Assembly (NCBI GenBank): GCA_009911175.1
Contig: QXWX01000015.1
Coordinates: forward strand, 32,051-96,050
DNA length: 64,000 nt
Direction: 5' to 3'
Source: Lachnospiraceae bacterium
GTDB taxonomy: Bacteria > Bacillota_A > Clostridia > Lachnospirales > Lachnospiraceae
Shown: positions 26,751 to 37,198 of the stretch, one piece after another
Layout: every line of letters begins with the position of its first letter
Position numbering within the stretch: position 1 is the stretch's first letter
Notes under the pieces: generated by a model
What the model was told of the DNA's origin: nothing
What the model saw: the letters and a program-made list of their open reading frames with translations, nothing else
Databases searched by the model: none
Made by a program: the position numbers and the translations under genes

Positions 26751-28163
26751 ATGCTGTTTAGTAGTATGACATTTTTGTTTGTATTTCTGCCTGTGACGCT
26801 GGCAGTTTATTATCTGGCGCCTGCACAGATGAGGAATCTGGTGATGCTGGCTGCCAGTCTGTTTTTCTATGCATGGGGAGAACCGGTCTATATCATATTG
26901 ATGCTGCTGTCCATCCTCATGAATTATTACTGCGGGCTGGATATTGACGGCAAGAGGAACAGCCCGCAGCTTGCCAGGCGGAGCCTGATTTTTGCGGTGG
27001 CGGCAAATGTACTGGTGCTTGGCTTTTTTAAATATTACGGACTGATCATGGAGACGGTGAATGGGACGCTGCCGGTGGATATTCCCTACCGGGTGCTTCC
27101 GCTGCCCATCGGGATCTCTTTTTATACCTTTCAGGCGCTGTCCTATATTGTAGATGTGTACAGAGGAGAGGCACGGGCGCAGAAAAAGTTCACCTGGTTT
27201 GCCTCCTATATCTGTATGTTTCCGCAGCTGATCGCAGGGCCGATCATCCGGTATGTGGATATCGAGGAGCAGCTGAGACAGCGCAGCTTCGGCATTGTAA
27301 AGTTCGGCCGGGGAGCCATGTTTTTTATCCGGGGACTGGCGAAAAAAGTGGTCATCGCCAATTCCATCGGTACGGTCTATGAGCAGGTGATGCAGCTCCC
27401 GGTAGGGACGGTATCCGTGCTGACCTCATGGGTCGGGTGCCTTGCATACGCATTCCAGATCTATTTTGATTTCAGCGGATATTCGGATATGGCAGTCGGG
27501 CTGGGAAAAATGTTTGGCTTTGAATTCCGCAGGAACTTCCATTACCCATATGTTTCGAAAAGTATTACAGAGTTCTGGCGGAGATGGCACATTTCCCTGA
27601 GCACCTGGTTTCGGGAATACGTGTATATTCCACTGGGAGGAAACCGGTGCGGCGGACAGCGCAATATGGTGAACCTGATCCTGGTATGGGCGCTGACCGG
27701 ACTTTGGCACGGCGCGGAATGGAATTTTCTGTTTTGGGGCCTTTACTACGGTGTGCTGCTGATCCTGGAGAAACATGTGTGGGGAGCTTTGATGGACCGG
27801 CTTCCGGGAGTGATCCAGCATATTTACACGTTTGTCCTGGTGATGGTGGGATGGGTATTTTTCTTCAGTCCGGACCTGGGCTCGGCGCTGGACTACATCG
27901 GAATGATGTTCGGCATGGGGGCGAGCGCCCTGGCGGACCGGCAGGCGGTGTTCCTGCTGACGACCCACTGGCTGCTGTTCCTGCTGTGTATCCTGGGATC
28001 CTCATCCATCGGATGGACGATCTTGCGCGCCTTTATGGAGTCCTATAAAAAAGGAAGGACGCAGAGGATCATGTCCTGCGTGATCTATATGGGGATATTC
28101 CTGGTCAGCGTGGCATTCCTGGTGACGGAAACCTTTAATCCGTTTTTATATTTCCGCTTTTAA
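26751..28163 (+). CDS. MBOAT-family O-acyltransferase (AlgI/DltB-like)
   Basis: A polytopic membrane enzyme that passes acyl groups, usually acetyl, to surface polymers. The 470 residues show ten or more hydrophobic segments. Motifs include FYAWGEPVYI, GISFYTFQALSYIVDVYRG, FPQLIAGPI, FDFSGYSDMAVGLG, FWRRWHISLSTWFREYVYIPLGGNR and LTGLWHGAEWNF with the catalytic His. It is intact, unlike the second MBOAT gene at 62560. It follows the DUF4358 gene and precedes DHHW, forming a complete acylation module. Confidence 0.96.
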   Translation: MLFSSMTFLFVFLPVTLAVYYLAPAQMRNLVMLAASLFFYAWGEPVYIILMLLSILMNYYCGLDIDGKRNSPQLARRSLIFAVAANVLVLGFFKYYGLIMETVNGTLPVDIPYRVLPLPIGISFYTFQALSYIVDVYRGEARAQKKFTWFASYICMFPQLIAGPIIRYVDIEEQLRQRSFGIVKFGRGAMFFIRGLAKKVVIANSIGTVYEQVMQLPVGTVSVLTSWVGCLAYAFQIYFDFSGYSDMAVGLGKMFGFEFRRNFHYPYVSKSITEFWRRWHISLSTWFREYVYIPLGGNRCGGQRNMVNLILVWALTGLWHGAEWNFLFWGLYYGVLLILEKHVWGALMDRLPGVIQHIYTFVLVMVGWVFFFSPDLGSALDYIGMMFGMGASALADRQAVFLLTTHWLLFLLCILGSSSIGWTILRAFMESYKKGRTQRIMSCVIYMGIFLVSVAFLVTETFNPFLYFRF

Positions 28164-28250
28164 CGTCAAAACTCCCGCAGGGAGGATTTTGTGTGAAATG
28201 GCGGCATCCGCGAAAAGAAATCGGATGCCTTTCGATATCAGGAGACCAAT

Positions 28251-29405
28251 ATGAGGAATCATAGAAGACTAAGAAGAATTGAAGGGACAGTAGGAAAAGC
28301 ATTTGTCATGTGCATGATCATTTTTTTCCTGCTGAACCTGATCGTATCGGATAAGGAGATGTCCGAGGAGGAAAACCGGATGCTCGCCGGGAGCCCCAGG
28401 CTCTCCTGGAGCAGCCTGGTGTCAGGGGATTTTATGACAAAATATGAAACCTATCTGGCGGACCAGTTTGCCGGGCGGAATTTCTGGAGGAGCATCAAGG
28501 TGGGCTTAAGCGGCCTCGGCGGAAGCAGACAGGAGGAGGACATCCTGATCGGAAAGGATGATTATCTGATGGAAGAGATCGTGTCGCCGGACCAGGATAC
28601 GCTGATGGAAAATCTGGAAGCGATCCGGCAGTTTGCGAAACGGAGCCGGGATATTCAGACGTATATGCTGCTGGTTCCCAATGCGGCCAATATCATGCGC
28701 GACCGGCTTCCCGCGTTTGCCACGGTGTCCGATCAGAGCCGGATGTTCGCCCAGGTGAAGCGGGAGCTGGGGGAGGACGTGGAGTGGCTGGATGCCGCAG
28801 AAGCTTTGAAGAAGCATGCGGGGGAACAGATCTATTATAAGACGGATCACCACTGGACCAGCCTGGGGGCGTTTTATACGTTCAGCCAGGTGGCGGAGCA
28901 GATGCAGATCAAGACCGATGTGTCCAGCGGGTTTGTCTCCTATCCCATCTCCACCACCTTTAACGGGATGCTAGCGGCCAAGAGCGGCTGCAGGATGGAC
29001 GTCAGGGAGGATATCTATATGTATGTTCCCAGAGACACGGACAATGACGTGGTGGTCAACTATGTGGATGAACAGCGCAAGACCGCTTCGCTGTATGATT
29101 CGTCCAAGCTCAAGACCCGGGACCAGTATGCGGTCTTTCTGGGGGAAAATACGTCCGTGGTGGATATCAAGACGGTGTCGGAAAGCAAGAGGAGGCTCCT
29201 GCTCATCAAGGATTCCTACGCAAACAGCTTTGTGCCGTTTCTGACCCCGTATTTTCGGGAGATCGTGCTGGTGGATCCCAGATATTACAGCGGGACGATC
29301 GAGGATATCATGGATACCTACCGGATCTCAGACGTGCTGTATTTATACAGCGGCAATACCTTTTTCCAGGACAACAATCTCAAAGGCGTGCTGAGCGGGG
29401 AGTGA
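28251..29405 (+). CDS. DHHW family protein (AlgJ/AlgX-like)
   Basis: An extracytoplasmic partner of MBOAT acyltransferases, thought to take the acyl group onward to the polysaccharide. An N-terminal anchor spans about residues 16-35, then LVSGDFMTKYETYLADQFAGRNFWRSIK, and the family signature YYKTDHHWTSLGAFY near residue 200, with the catalytic-type Asp-His. LLLIKDSYANSFVPFLTPYF carries the Ser block. Length is 384 aa, AGGAG before the ATG. It is the last gene of the acylation set, ahead of rluF by 6 bases. Confidence 0.94.
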   Translation: MRNHRRLRRIEGTVGKAFVMCMIIFFLLNLIVSDKEMSEEENRMLAGSPRLSWSSLVSGDFMTKYETYLADQFAGRNFWRSIKVGLSGLGGSRQEEDILIGKDDYLMEEIVSPDQDTLMENLEAIRQFAKRSRDIQTYMLLVPNAANIMRDRLPAFATVSDQSRMFAQVKRELGEDVEWLDAAEALKKHAGEQIYYKTDHHWTSLGAFYTFSQVAEQMQIKTDVSSGFVSYPISTTFNGMLAAKSGCRMDVREDIYMYVPRDTDNDVVVNYVDEQRKTASLYDSSKLKTRDQYAVFLGENTSVVDIKTVSESKRRLLLIKDSYANSFVPFLTPYFREIVLVDPRYYSGTIEDIMDTYRISDVLYLYSGNTFFQDNNLKGVLSGE

Positions 29406-29411
29406 GAGAAG

Positions 29412-30158
29412 ATGAGCAATCAGATCCAAAAGGAATTTCAGCAGAAAACAGAGCCTGTCCGGCTGAACAAATATCTCAGCGAGGCAGGCGTATGTTCCAG
29501 GCGGGAGGCAGACCGCCTGATCGCGTCCGGCCGGGTGACGGTGGACGGGAGGCCCGGGGAGACCGGAATGAAGGTCTGTCCGGGGCAGAAGGTCTGTATC
29601 GGGAAAAAAGTGATTTCCCGCCAGGAGGAAATGGTCGTGCTGGCGGTGAACAAGCCTGTGGGCATTGTGTGTACGGAGGAGCGCAGGGAACGCGGCAGCA
29701 TCATCCGTTATCTGGATTATCCGGTGCGGGTCACGTATATCGGAAGGCTGGATAAGGATTCCCGGGGGCTGCTTTTGATGACCAACAACGGGGATATCAT
29801 CAATCAGATCATGCGGTCCGCAAACCGGCACGAGAAGGAATATAAGGTCACAGTGGACCGGGAGGTGACCCGGGATTTTCTGGACCGGATGGCGGCAGGC
29901 GTGCCCATCCTGGATACGGTGACGAGACCCTGCCAGGTACAGAAGATCGGGAAGTATACGTTTTCGATCATCCTGACTCAGGGCATGAACCGGCAGATCC
30001 GCAGGATGTGCGAAGCCCTGGGATACCAGGTGAAGGATCTGTTGCGCACAAGAATATTAAATATCAGGCTGGGAAACCTGAAAGAAGGGGAGTACCGACA
30101 GGTCACGGACGAAGAACTCAATGAATTGTATGAGCAGATCCGGGGTTCTTCGAAATAA
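29412..30158 (+). CDS. rluF: 23S rRNA pseudouridine synthase RluF-type
   Basis: Isomerises uridine in 23S rRNA (U2604 by homology). An S4 RNA-binding domain occupies about residues 17-77 (RLNKYLSEAGVCSRREADRLIASGRVTVDG). The catalytic domain carries VNKPVGIVCT, GRLDKDSRGLLLMTNNGD with the catalytic Asp, and QGMNRQIRRMCEALGY. The order and spacing follow RluF more closely than RluB. Length is 248 aa. Its start lies 6 bases after the DHHW stop, so it may be carried on that transcript without a functional link. Confidence 0.92.
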   Translation: MSNQIQKEFQQKTEPVRLNKYLSEAGVCSRREADRLIASGRVTVDGRPGETGMKVCPGQKVCIGKKVISRQEEMVVLAVNKPVGIVCTEERRERGSIIRYLDYPVRVTYIGRLDKDSRGLLLMTNNGDIINQIMRSANRHEKEYKVTVDREVTRDFLDRMAAGVPILDTVTRPCQVQKIGKYTFSIILTQGMNRQIRRMCEALGYQVKDLLRTRILNIRLGNLKEGEYRQVTDEELNELYEQIRGSSK

Positions 30159-30250
30159 AATCAGAGGGTATGGAATGCTGTTTCTGCGTATACGTATGAA
30201 GTGACGGAGCAGATCAGCTGCAAAATGAACAGGAACAGGAGCAGGATCTT

Positions 30251-32221
30251 ATGGAGCAGAAAAGACAGCGGCTGCAGGAATTGACAGAGCTTTTAAACCG
30301 CGCCCGGCGTGCCTATGAGCAGGAAGACCGGGAGATCATGAGCAATTACGAATATGATAAGCTGTATGACGAACTTTCAGGGCTGGAGCAGGAGCTGGGA
30401 ACAACACTTGCATCCAGCCCCACCGTCCATGTGGGGTATGAGGTGCTCAGCGAACTGCCGAAGGAGCGGCATGAGCGTCCCATGCTTTCCCTGGATAAGA
30501 CCAAGGAGGTGCCCCGGCTGCAGGAATTTCTGGGAGACCAGCAGGCGGTGATCTCCTGGAAGCTGGACGGGCTGACCATCGTGCTGACCTACCGGGACGG
30601 AGAACTGCAGAAGGCGGTCACCCGGGGAAATGGAGAGGTGGGGGAGGTCATCACCAACAATGCCAGAGTGTTCAAAAATCTTCCTCTGCGCATTTCCTAC
30701 CAGGGAGAACTGATCCTGCGGGGGGAGGCGGTCATCGGATACAGGGACTTCGAGCGGATCAATGAGGAGATCGAGGATGTGGATGCCCGGTATAAGAATC
30801 CGAGGAACCTGTGCAGCGGTTCGGTGCGGCAGCTGAGCAATGAGGTGACGGCAAGGCGCAATGTCCGTTTTTTCGCCTTTTCTCTGGTGCGGGCAGAAGG
30901 GGTGGATTTTGACAATTCCAGGTTCCGTCAGATGGAATGGCTGGAATCCCAGGGCTTTGAGGTGGTGGAGCACCGCAGGGTGACGGCGGAGACCATTCGG
31001 GAAGAGGTGGACTGGTTCGCGGGACGGATCGAGAGCAACGATTTTCCGTCAGATGGACTGGTGCTGGTCTATGACGACATTGCATACGGACAGTCGCTGG
31101 GGGCAACGGCAAAATTTCCCAGAGACTCCTTTGCGTTCAAATGGGCAGATGAGGTTCGGGAGACGACGCTGCGGGAGATAGAATGGAGTCCTTCCCGGAC
31201 TGGGCTGATCAACCCGGTGGCAATCTTTGAGCCGGTGGAACTGGAGGGGACTACGGTGAGTCGGGCCAGCGTCCACAACCTGAGCATCATGGAGGAACTG
31301 GAGCTGGGAATCGGGGACACCATCCAGGTCTATAAGGCAAATATGATCATTCCCCAGATCGCGGAAAATCTGACCCGGAGCGGAAAGCGCGAGATCCCGG
31401 CGGTCTGCCCGGTGTGCGGCGGAGCGACACGTATTTCCACGGAAAATGACACGAAGACCCTGTATTGCACCAATCCGGACTGTCAGGCAAAGCAGGTCAA
31501 GTCGTTTGCCCTGTTTGTGAGTCGGGATGCCATGAACATCGAGGGGATGTCCGAGGCCACGCTGGAAAAATTTATCATACAGGGATTTATCAAGGACTTT
31601 TCGGATATCTTCCATCTGGACCGCTATGAGGAAGAGATCAAGAATCTGGAAGGGTTTGGGGAAAAGTCCTACGTGAACCTGCAGAAGAGCATTGAAAACG
31701 CAAGGAATACGACGCTGCCCCGGCTGGTCTACAGTCTGGGGATCGCGAATATCGGACTGGCAAATGCCAAAGTGATCTGCCGTGCCTTTGGGAATGACCC
31801 GGCCCGGATCCCGGACGCGACCGAGGAGGAGCTGGATGAGATCTCGGGTGTAGGCGGTGTGATCGCAAAGACCTATGTGGATTATTTTGCTCAGGAAAAG
31901 CATCGGGAGCTTTATCAGAAGCTGCTGGCGGAGGTGACGATTCCGCAGGAGGAGGCCGCGGCGGAGGCAGCCATGTTTGCCGGAGTGAATTTTGTGATCA
32001 CGGGGAGCGTGACGCATTTTGCGAACCGGGGAGAGGTGAAGGAGCTGATTGAGAGCAGGGGCGGCAAGGTGACAGGCTCCGTAACCTCCAAGACCCATTA
32101 TCTGATCAACAATGACGTACAGTCCGCCTCCTCGAAGAATAAGAAGGCGAAGGAGCTGGGAGTGCCCATTATTTCGGAGGAAGATTTCCTTGGGATGCTG
32201 GAAAACGGGCTGCCGGGCTGA
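30251..32221 (+). CDS. ligA: NAD-dependent DNA ligase
   Basis: Joins nicks in replication and repair. The N-terminal Ia domain is followed by the adenylation motif SWKLDG with Lys104, ILRGEAVI and the OB fold. A four-Cys zinc finger follows (CPVCGGATR ... LYCTNPDCQAK), then a helix-hairpin-helix region (LVYSLGIANIGLANAKVI) and a C-terminal BRCT domain (FAGVNFVITGSVTHFANRGE). Length is 656 aa, slightly short of typical but complete. AGGAGCAGGATCTT precedes the ATG. Confidence 0.97.
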   Translation: MEQKRQRLQELTELLNRARRAYEQEDREIMSNYEYDKLYDELSGLEQELGTTLASSPTVHVGYEVLSELPKERHERPMLSLDKTKEVPRLQEFLGDQQAVISWKLDGLTIVLTYRDGELQKAVTRGNGEVGEVITNNARVFKNLPLRISYQGELILRGEAVIGYRDFERINEEIEDVDARYKNPRNLCSGSVRQLSNEVTARRNVRFFAFSLVRAEGVDFDNSRFRQMEWLESQGFEVVEHRRVTAETIREEVDWFAGRIESNDFPSDGLVLVYDDIAYGQSLGATAKFPRDSFAFKWADEVRETTLREIEWSPSRTGLINPVAIFEPVELEGTTVSRASVHNLSIMEELELGIGDTIQVYKANMIIPQIAENLTRSGKREIPAVCPVCGGATRISTENDTKTLYCTNPDCQAKQVKSFALFVSRDAMNIEGMSEATLEKFIIQGFIKDFSDIFHLDRYEEEIKNLEGFGEKSYVNLQKSIENARNTTLPRLVYSLGIANIGLANAKVICRAFGNDPARIPDATEEELDEISGVGGVIAKTYVDYFAQEKHRELYQKLLAEVTIPQEEAAAEAAMFAGVNFVITGSVTHFANRGEVKELIESRGGKVTGSVTSKTHYLINNDVQSASSKNKKAKELGVPIISEEDFLGMLENGLPG

Positions 32222-32239
32222 CAAAGGGAGCGCCGGTTT

Positions 32240-32314
32240 ATGAGCAAAAATAGCAGCAAAGCGGCGGAAAAGTATCGAAGATACGTTTTGCGAATGGCGC
32301 GGAGTGAACTATAA
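32240..32314 (+). other. 24-codon small ORF, possibly not a gene
   Basis: MSKNSSKAAEKYRRYVLRMARSEL preceded by GGGAG at about 10 bases. It is basic and helical in character. No family recognised; it could be a small protein or chance. It lies upstream of the clpX promoter. Confidence 0.2.
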
Positions 32315-32356
32315 CTCTGCTCTGCCTGGGGCTGAACACGTTTAGAAAAAGTTAAT

Positions 32357-32385
32357 TTGTATCTACGGCGTGTTTCGTCTATAAT
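32357..32385 (+). promoter_or_regulatory. predicted sigma-A promoter of clpX
   Basis: TTGTAT (32357-32362), 17 bases, TATAAT (32380-32385). The leader to clpX is about 105 bases. No CIRCE-like repeat was seen here. Confidence 0.78.
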
Positions 32386-32494
32386 GAAACAGTGGGCTGA
32401 TATTCATGACAGGAGTTTTACAGCCGGACACGCAAAGAGAAAGCGGTCCGCCTGGCAGGTTTGCCTGCGGAAATATGAATCTGGAGGATGAAGA

Positions 32495-33961
<1,467 letters not shown>

Positions 33962-33995
33962 GTATGGAGGAGGAATCGTACGGAAATGGAACACG

Positions 33996-34036
33996 GCGGC
34001 TGTTGGGAAATATGATTTTTCCAGCAGCCGCTTTTT
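33996..34036 (+). terminator. terminator of clpX
   Basis: GCGGCTGTTGG pairs with CCAGCAGCCGC around an A/T-rich loop, followed by TTTTT. Confidence 0.9.
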
Positions 34037-34082
34037 ACATTCATGTGATAAGGAAAATATTGCTTTCGGCAGAGAAGATCCC

Positions 34083-35786
34083 TTAGAGCTCCCGGATCTC
34101 ATTCAGCGCGTTATACAGATCCAAAAGGCCGTATCCCCACTCGCGGTTCGGGAACTGTACCCCCGGGGGGCGCTGGGCTCCGATCATGAGAATGCTTTTT
34201 ACCTGATAGGAATCCACAGAGGTATTGCCCATTTTGCCCAGGATCCATTCCAGCAGGAGCGCTACGGCGCCCGCGGTGATCGCGGCGGCCGCGCTGGAGC
34301 CTGTGCGCAGGGCATAACGTCCGCCAGGGAGGGCTCCCAGCACATCTACGCCGGGGGCCGCTAGGGTGGGATTGATGAGGTCATTGCGGCTGTATCCCCT
34401 TCCGGAACTAAGAGCCATCGCCTTGGTAGTCCCCTCATAAAAGGCGGTATTGACCGTACTTACGCCGTTAGCGGGATTTGTGACGGTATAGTAGGGATTG
34501 GAATTCAAAAAATAAACCTCTCCACTGATAAATTCGCTGAGTGGAAGCCAGATATGGAACTGTCCGTTAAAGATCCGCACAGGCTCGATATTGAGCCTCC
34601 AGATGCCGGGGGAAGGATTGGCAAACCGGAAAAAGATCAGCTCCGAGCTTTCCAGATCCGCCGCGACCCGATAGTCAACAGTCACGCGGGTCGGCTCCAG
34701 CAAAAACTGGAAGGATGTACGGACATTGGCCCGGATGGCAAGCTTGGAGGTGCTTTCACCGGATGGCGAGGTCAGGGAGATGGAGAGGATATTGGGGATG
34801 GAGGTCCAAAGCTCCATGGTAAATCCGATGACACCTTCGCTAACTCGTATTTCTGCCGTATGATTTGTGTAGACATCCGGGATCTCGTAATAGTAGTGGT
34901 GGCGTTTGTCTGCTTCATTTCCGCAGCCGATGACAGGAATCCGGTTGATGGAGGAACCGTAATAGTTCAGAATGATCGGACAGGGAAGAGCAGCGACGTG
35001 CCCTCCTGCGTTGGTGCCGAGGGCAAAGCAGAAAACAAGCGGAAGATCCAGTTTCCGCGCCAGAAGATGCAGATAGCGCAGGGCTAGTATAATATCGGTT
35101 TCCTGATGGCAGGGGACACCGTCCGGAATAAAATAATAGTTCCGCAGATATTTTTTTGCCTGCTTTAGTTTTACCACCGCAAGGGTACATTCCGGCGCGG
35201 CGCCTAAAAAGTTTTCTGCAGGGTTTCCGCTTCCGGCCGCAAGGCTTGCGGTAAAAGTACCATGTCCCGATTCATCTACGGAAGGGACGATGCTCAGGGG
35301 AGTGTCGCTGAGCAGAGCTTCGTTGATCATCTCTTCGGTATATTCGGAACCGTAGGCAAACCATTCCGGCGGAGTTCCATCCTGGATTGTCTGATCCCAA
35401 ATGGCGGCGATCCTTGTGGTTCCGTCCAGATTCCGGAATATCGGATTGCGGTAGTCGATCCCGCTGTCCAGAAAGCCGATCAGCACGCCTTTTCCCATCA
35501 GGTGGAGGGTGGGATAGCTGTGCAGCGGCAGGACACCGGCCTGGTTCAAGGAGTCGGTACTGATATGCGTATAGCATTTCGGAACGGCCGGGTAATACAG
35601 CATTTCCGAGGTGAGCGGATCCGCCTGTTCGCTGGGAACATAGATGCAGCGGTAATTCGTTTCCGCAGTCTGTGTACAAAAATCTTCTTCATTGATCCGC
35701 GAGATCAGTGAGGAATTATCATTCACGATAAAATCACGGTAATCGTCAGAGAGGATGGCTGTTTTACATGTTTCCAGATCAACCAT
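34083..35786 (-). CDS. S8 family serine peptidase, Csp-like, without signal peptide
   Basis: A subtilase with all three catalytic residues: Asp107 in GFLDSGIDY, His175 in DESGHGTFTASLAAG and Ser498 in RTGSSAAAAI (the usual GTS is GSS here). A long insertion of about 200 residues between His and Ser (280-470) fits the jelly-roll domain of the CspA/B/C group, which process cortex hydrolases in clostridial spore germination. There is no signal sequence; the N-terminal 90 residues form a prodomain-like segment. Length is 567 aa. It lies alone, converging on clpX. Confidence 0.92.
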   Translation of the reverse strand: MVDLETCKTAILSDDYRDFIVNDNSSLISRINEEDFCTQTAETNYRCIYVPSEQADPLTSEMLYYPAVPKCYTHISTDSLNQAGVLPLHSYPTLHLMGKGVLIGFLDSGIDYRNPIFRNLDGTTRIAAIWDQTIQDGTPPEWFAYGSEYTEEMINEALLSDTPLSIVPSVDESGHGTFTASLAAGSGNPAENFLGAAPECTLAVVKLKQAKKYLRNYYFIPDGVPCHQETDIILALRYLHLLARKLDLPLVFCFALGTNAGGHVAALPCPIILNYYGSSINRIPVIGCGNEADKRHHYYYEIPDVYTNHTAEIRVSEGVIGFTMELWTSIPNILSISLTSPSGESTSKLAIRANVRTSFQFLLEPTRVTVDYRVAADLESSELIFFRFANPSPGIWRLNIEPVRIFNGQFHIWLPLSEFISGEVYFLNSNPYYTVTNPANGVSTVNTAFYEGTTKAMALSSGRGYSRNDLINPTLAAPGVDVLGALPGGRYALRTGSSAAAAITAGAVALLLEWILGKMGNTSVDSYQVKSILMIGAQRPPGVQFPNREWGYGLLDLYNALNEIREL

Positions 35787-35872
35787 AGGCTATATATACT
35801 TTCTTTTTCATGCTGCTGTTTAATGCTACTATATGACGGAAGTGGATTTTTCAGAACAGCAGACTGTATTGC

Positions 35873-35909
35873 GTTACTATGAGCGGCCGGTCATGCCGCG
35901 AATAGAAAC
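35873..35909. repeat. copy B of the dispersed 37-nt palindrome
   Basis: GTTACTATGAGCGGC ... GCCGCGAATAGAAAC around CGGTCAT; exactly 37 bases. It lies in the 290-base spacer between the divergent S8 and zinc-ribbon genes. Confidence 0.65.
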
Positions 35910-35970
35910 TGTACTGACGCCGGGAATCGTAAAAAAAATATTATGAAAGTATAAAAAAAGTTAGAAACTA

Positions 35971-35999
35971 TTTGAAGTTGACGGAGAATGGGGTATAAT
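35971..35999 (+). promoter_or_regulatory. predicted sigma-A promoter of the zinc-ribbon/LspA-like pair
   Basis: TTTGAA (35971-35976), 17 bases, TATAAT (35994-35999), about 75 bases before the ATG. Confidence 0.72.
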
Positions 36000-36076
36000 G
36001 AAGACTAGTGAACGTAACTGTGTAAGCTGAACAGTTGCATGCCAAATTATAAACCAATGAAAGGGGCTGTGTTGAT

Positions 36077-36634
36077 ATGAGAAATTTTTTGGAGGATTTG
36101 GGAAAGCGTCTGGGTGAAACTGCTGAGAGCGTAACGAACAAAGCGGGAGAGGCGATGGAGATCCAGAAGCTGAAAAGCCAGATCCGTACACTGGAAAGGG
36201 AGAACGACAGTGACCTGGCAGAGCTTGGGCTTGCGGTTTACGACCAGTTTAAGTCCGGGACAGAGGTAGGTGAAGAAGCTGCAGGGCTGTGCGAGGCTAT
36301 TCAGAGCAGAGAAGAGAGCATTGCGGAATGCCTGCAGAAGATTTCCGATGTAAAGGGTGATTCCCAGTGCGAGGATTGCGGAAAGACCGTTGGAAAAGGC
36401 ATGGCATACTGCCCATTCTGCGGACATAAGATGCCGGAGATCGTCGAGGAGGCAGCGGAGGACGTTGCGGAAGCAGTGGAAGAAGCAGTAGACGTGGCGG
36501 CTGAGAAGACGGAAGAAGCAGCGGAAGCGGCGGCTGAGAAAGTGGAAGAAGTTGCGGAAGCTGTGGCAGAGAAGGCGGAAGACATTGCGGAAACGGCAGC
36601 AGAGCATGTGGACGAAGCAAAGACAGAATCATAA
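36077..36634 (+). CDS. zinc-ribbon protein with Ala/Glu-rich helical tail
   Basis: Function unknown. The 185 residues divide into a coiled-coil N-terminal part (about 1-90), a C4 zinc ribbon (CEDCGK ... YCPFCGHKM, about 97-118) and a 65-residue tail of repeating EEAAE/AEKVEE units. The tail resembles long amphipathic or apolipoprotein-like helices. No signal peptide. Its start is behind AAAGGGG. It ends 15 bases before the LspA-like gene, so the two are probably an operon. Confidence 0.78.
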   Translation: MRNFLEDLGKRLGETAESVTNKAGEAMEIQKLKSQIRTLERENDSDLAELGLAVYDQFKSGTEVGEEAAGLCEAIQSREESIAECLQKISDVKGDSQCEDCGKTVGKGMAYCPFCGHKMPEIVEEAAEDVAEAVEEAVDVAAEKTEEAAEAAAEKVEEVAEAVAEKAEDIAETAAEHVDEAKTES

Positions 36635-36649
36635 AGCAGGACGATGGTT

Positions 36650-37126
36650 ATGGGAATTTTATTATTGATCAGTATTACGGCCTGTCTGGCACTTCTGGAT
36701 ATTACGGCCAAGTCTGTCATAGAAGGATATATGACCCGGAAGGAAGAGCGGACGGCCTGCAAGGGAAAGGTGATCCTGCGCAAGGTCTATAATCGCGGAT
36801 TCTGCATGAATCTGCTGGAAGAGAGGCCGGAGGCCGTAAAGTATGCTTCGGCATATGCGGCAGTGCTCCTGACCATTTACCAATTGCTTACGCTGACGCG
36901 GAAGAAGCACCGCGTGAAGAAGATCGGCCTGTCGCTGATGACGGCAGGCGCGTGGAGCAATACTTTTGACCGGTGGTTCCGCGGCTACGTGATCGATTAT
37001 GTGGGATTTCAGACCAGGTGGGAAAAGATTACGAAGCTGACCTTCAATCTGGGCGACTTTCTCCTGGGGGCAGGAAGCATCCTGGTCATGCTTTGCGCGT
37101 TGCTTCATAGCAGTAAGAAAAAATAA
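36650..37126 (+). CDS. LspA-like signal peptidase II family protein
   Basis: Signal peptidase II cleaves lipoprotein precursors in the membrane. Four hydrophobic segments and both Asp motifs of the family are visible: GAWSNTFDRWFRGYVIDYVGF (NxxDR) and FNLGDFLLGAGS (FNxxD), plus YNRGFCMN at the first conserved block. The length of 158 aa is usual. It differs from canonical LspA around the first block, and its linkage to a zinc-ribbon protein is unusual, so it may be a paralogue beside a housekeeping copy elsewhere. ATG 36650 is best spaced from AGGA; ATG 36644 is possible. Confidence 0.82.
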   Translation: MGILLLISITACLALLDITAKSVIEGYMTRKEERTACKGKVILRKVYNRGFCMNLLEERPEAVKYASAYAAVLLTIYQLLTLTRKKHRVKKIGLSLMTAGAWSNTFDRWFRGYVIDYVGFQTRWEKITKLTFNLGDFLLGAGSILVMLCALLHSSKKK

Positions 37127-37152
37127 AATAGTTCCGGAGATCTCCGGTTCTC

Positions 37153-37198
37153 GGAGCCACCCTGCCTGAGATACATCCATCTCAGGCAGGGTGGCTCC
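37153..37198. terminator. 20-bp perfect hairpin between convergent genes
   Basis: GGAGCCACCCTGCCTGAGAT and its exact complement flank a 6-base loop. It overlaps the last codons of the PucR-type gene. There is no T-run in either direction, so it may stop transcription only in part. It separates the LspA-like transcript from the regulator gene. Confidence 0.6.
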
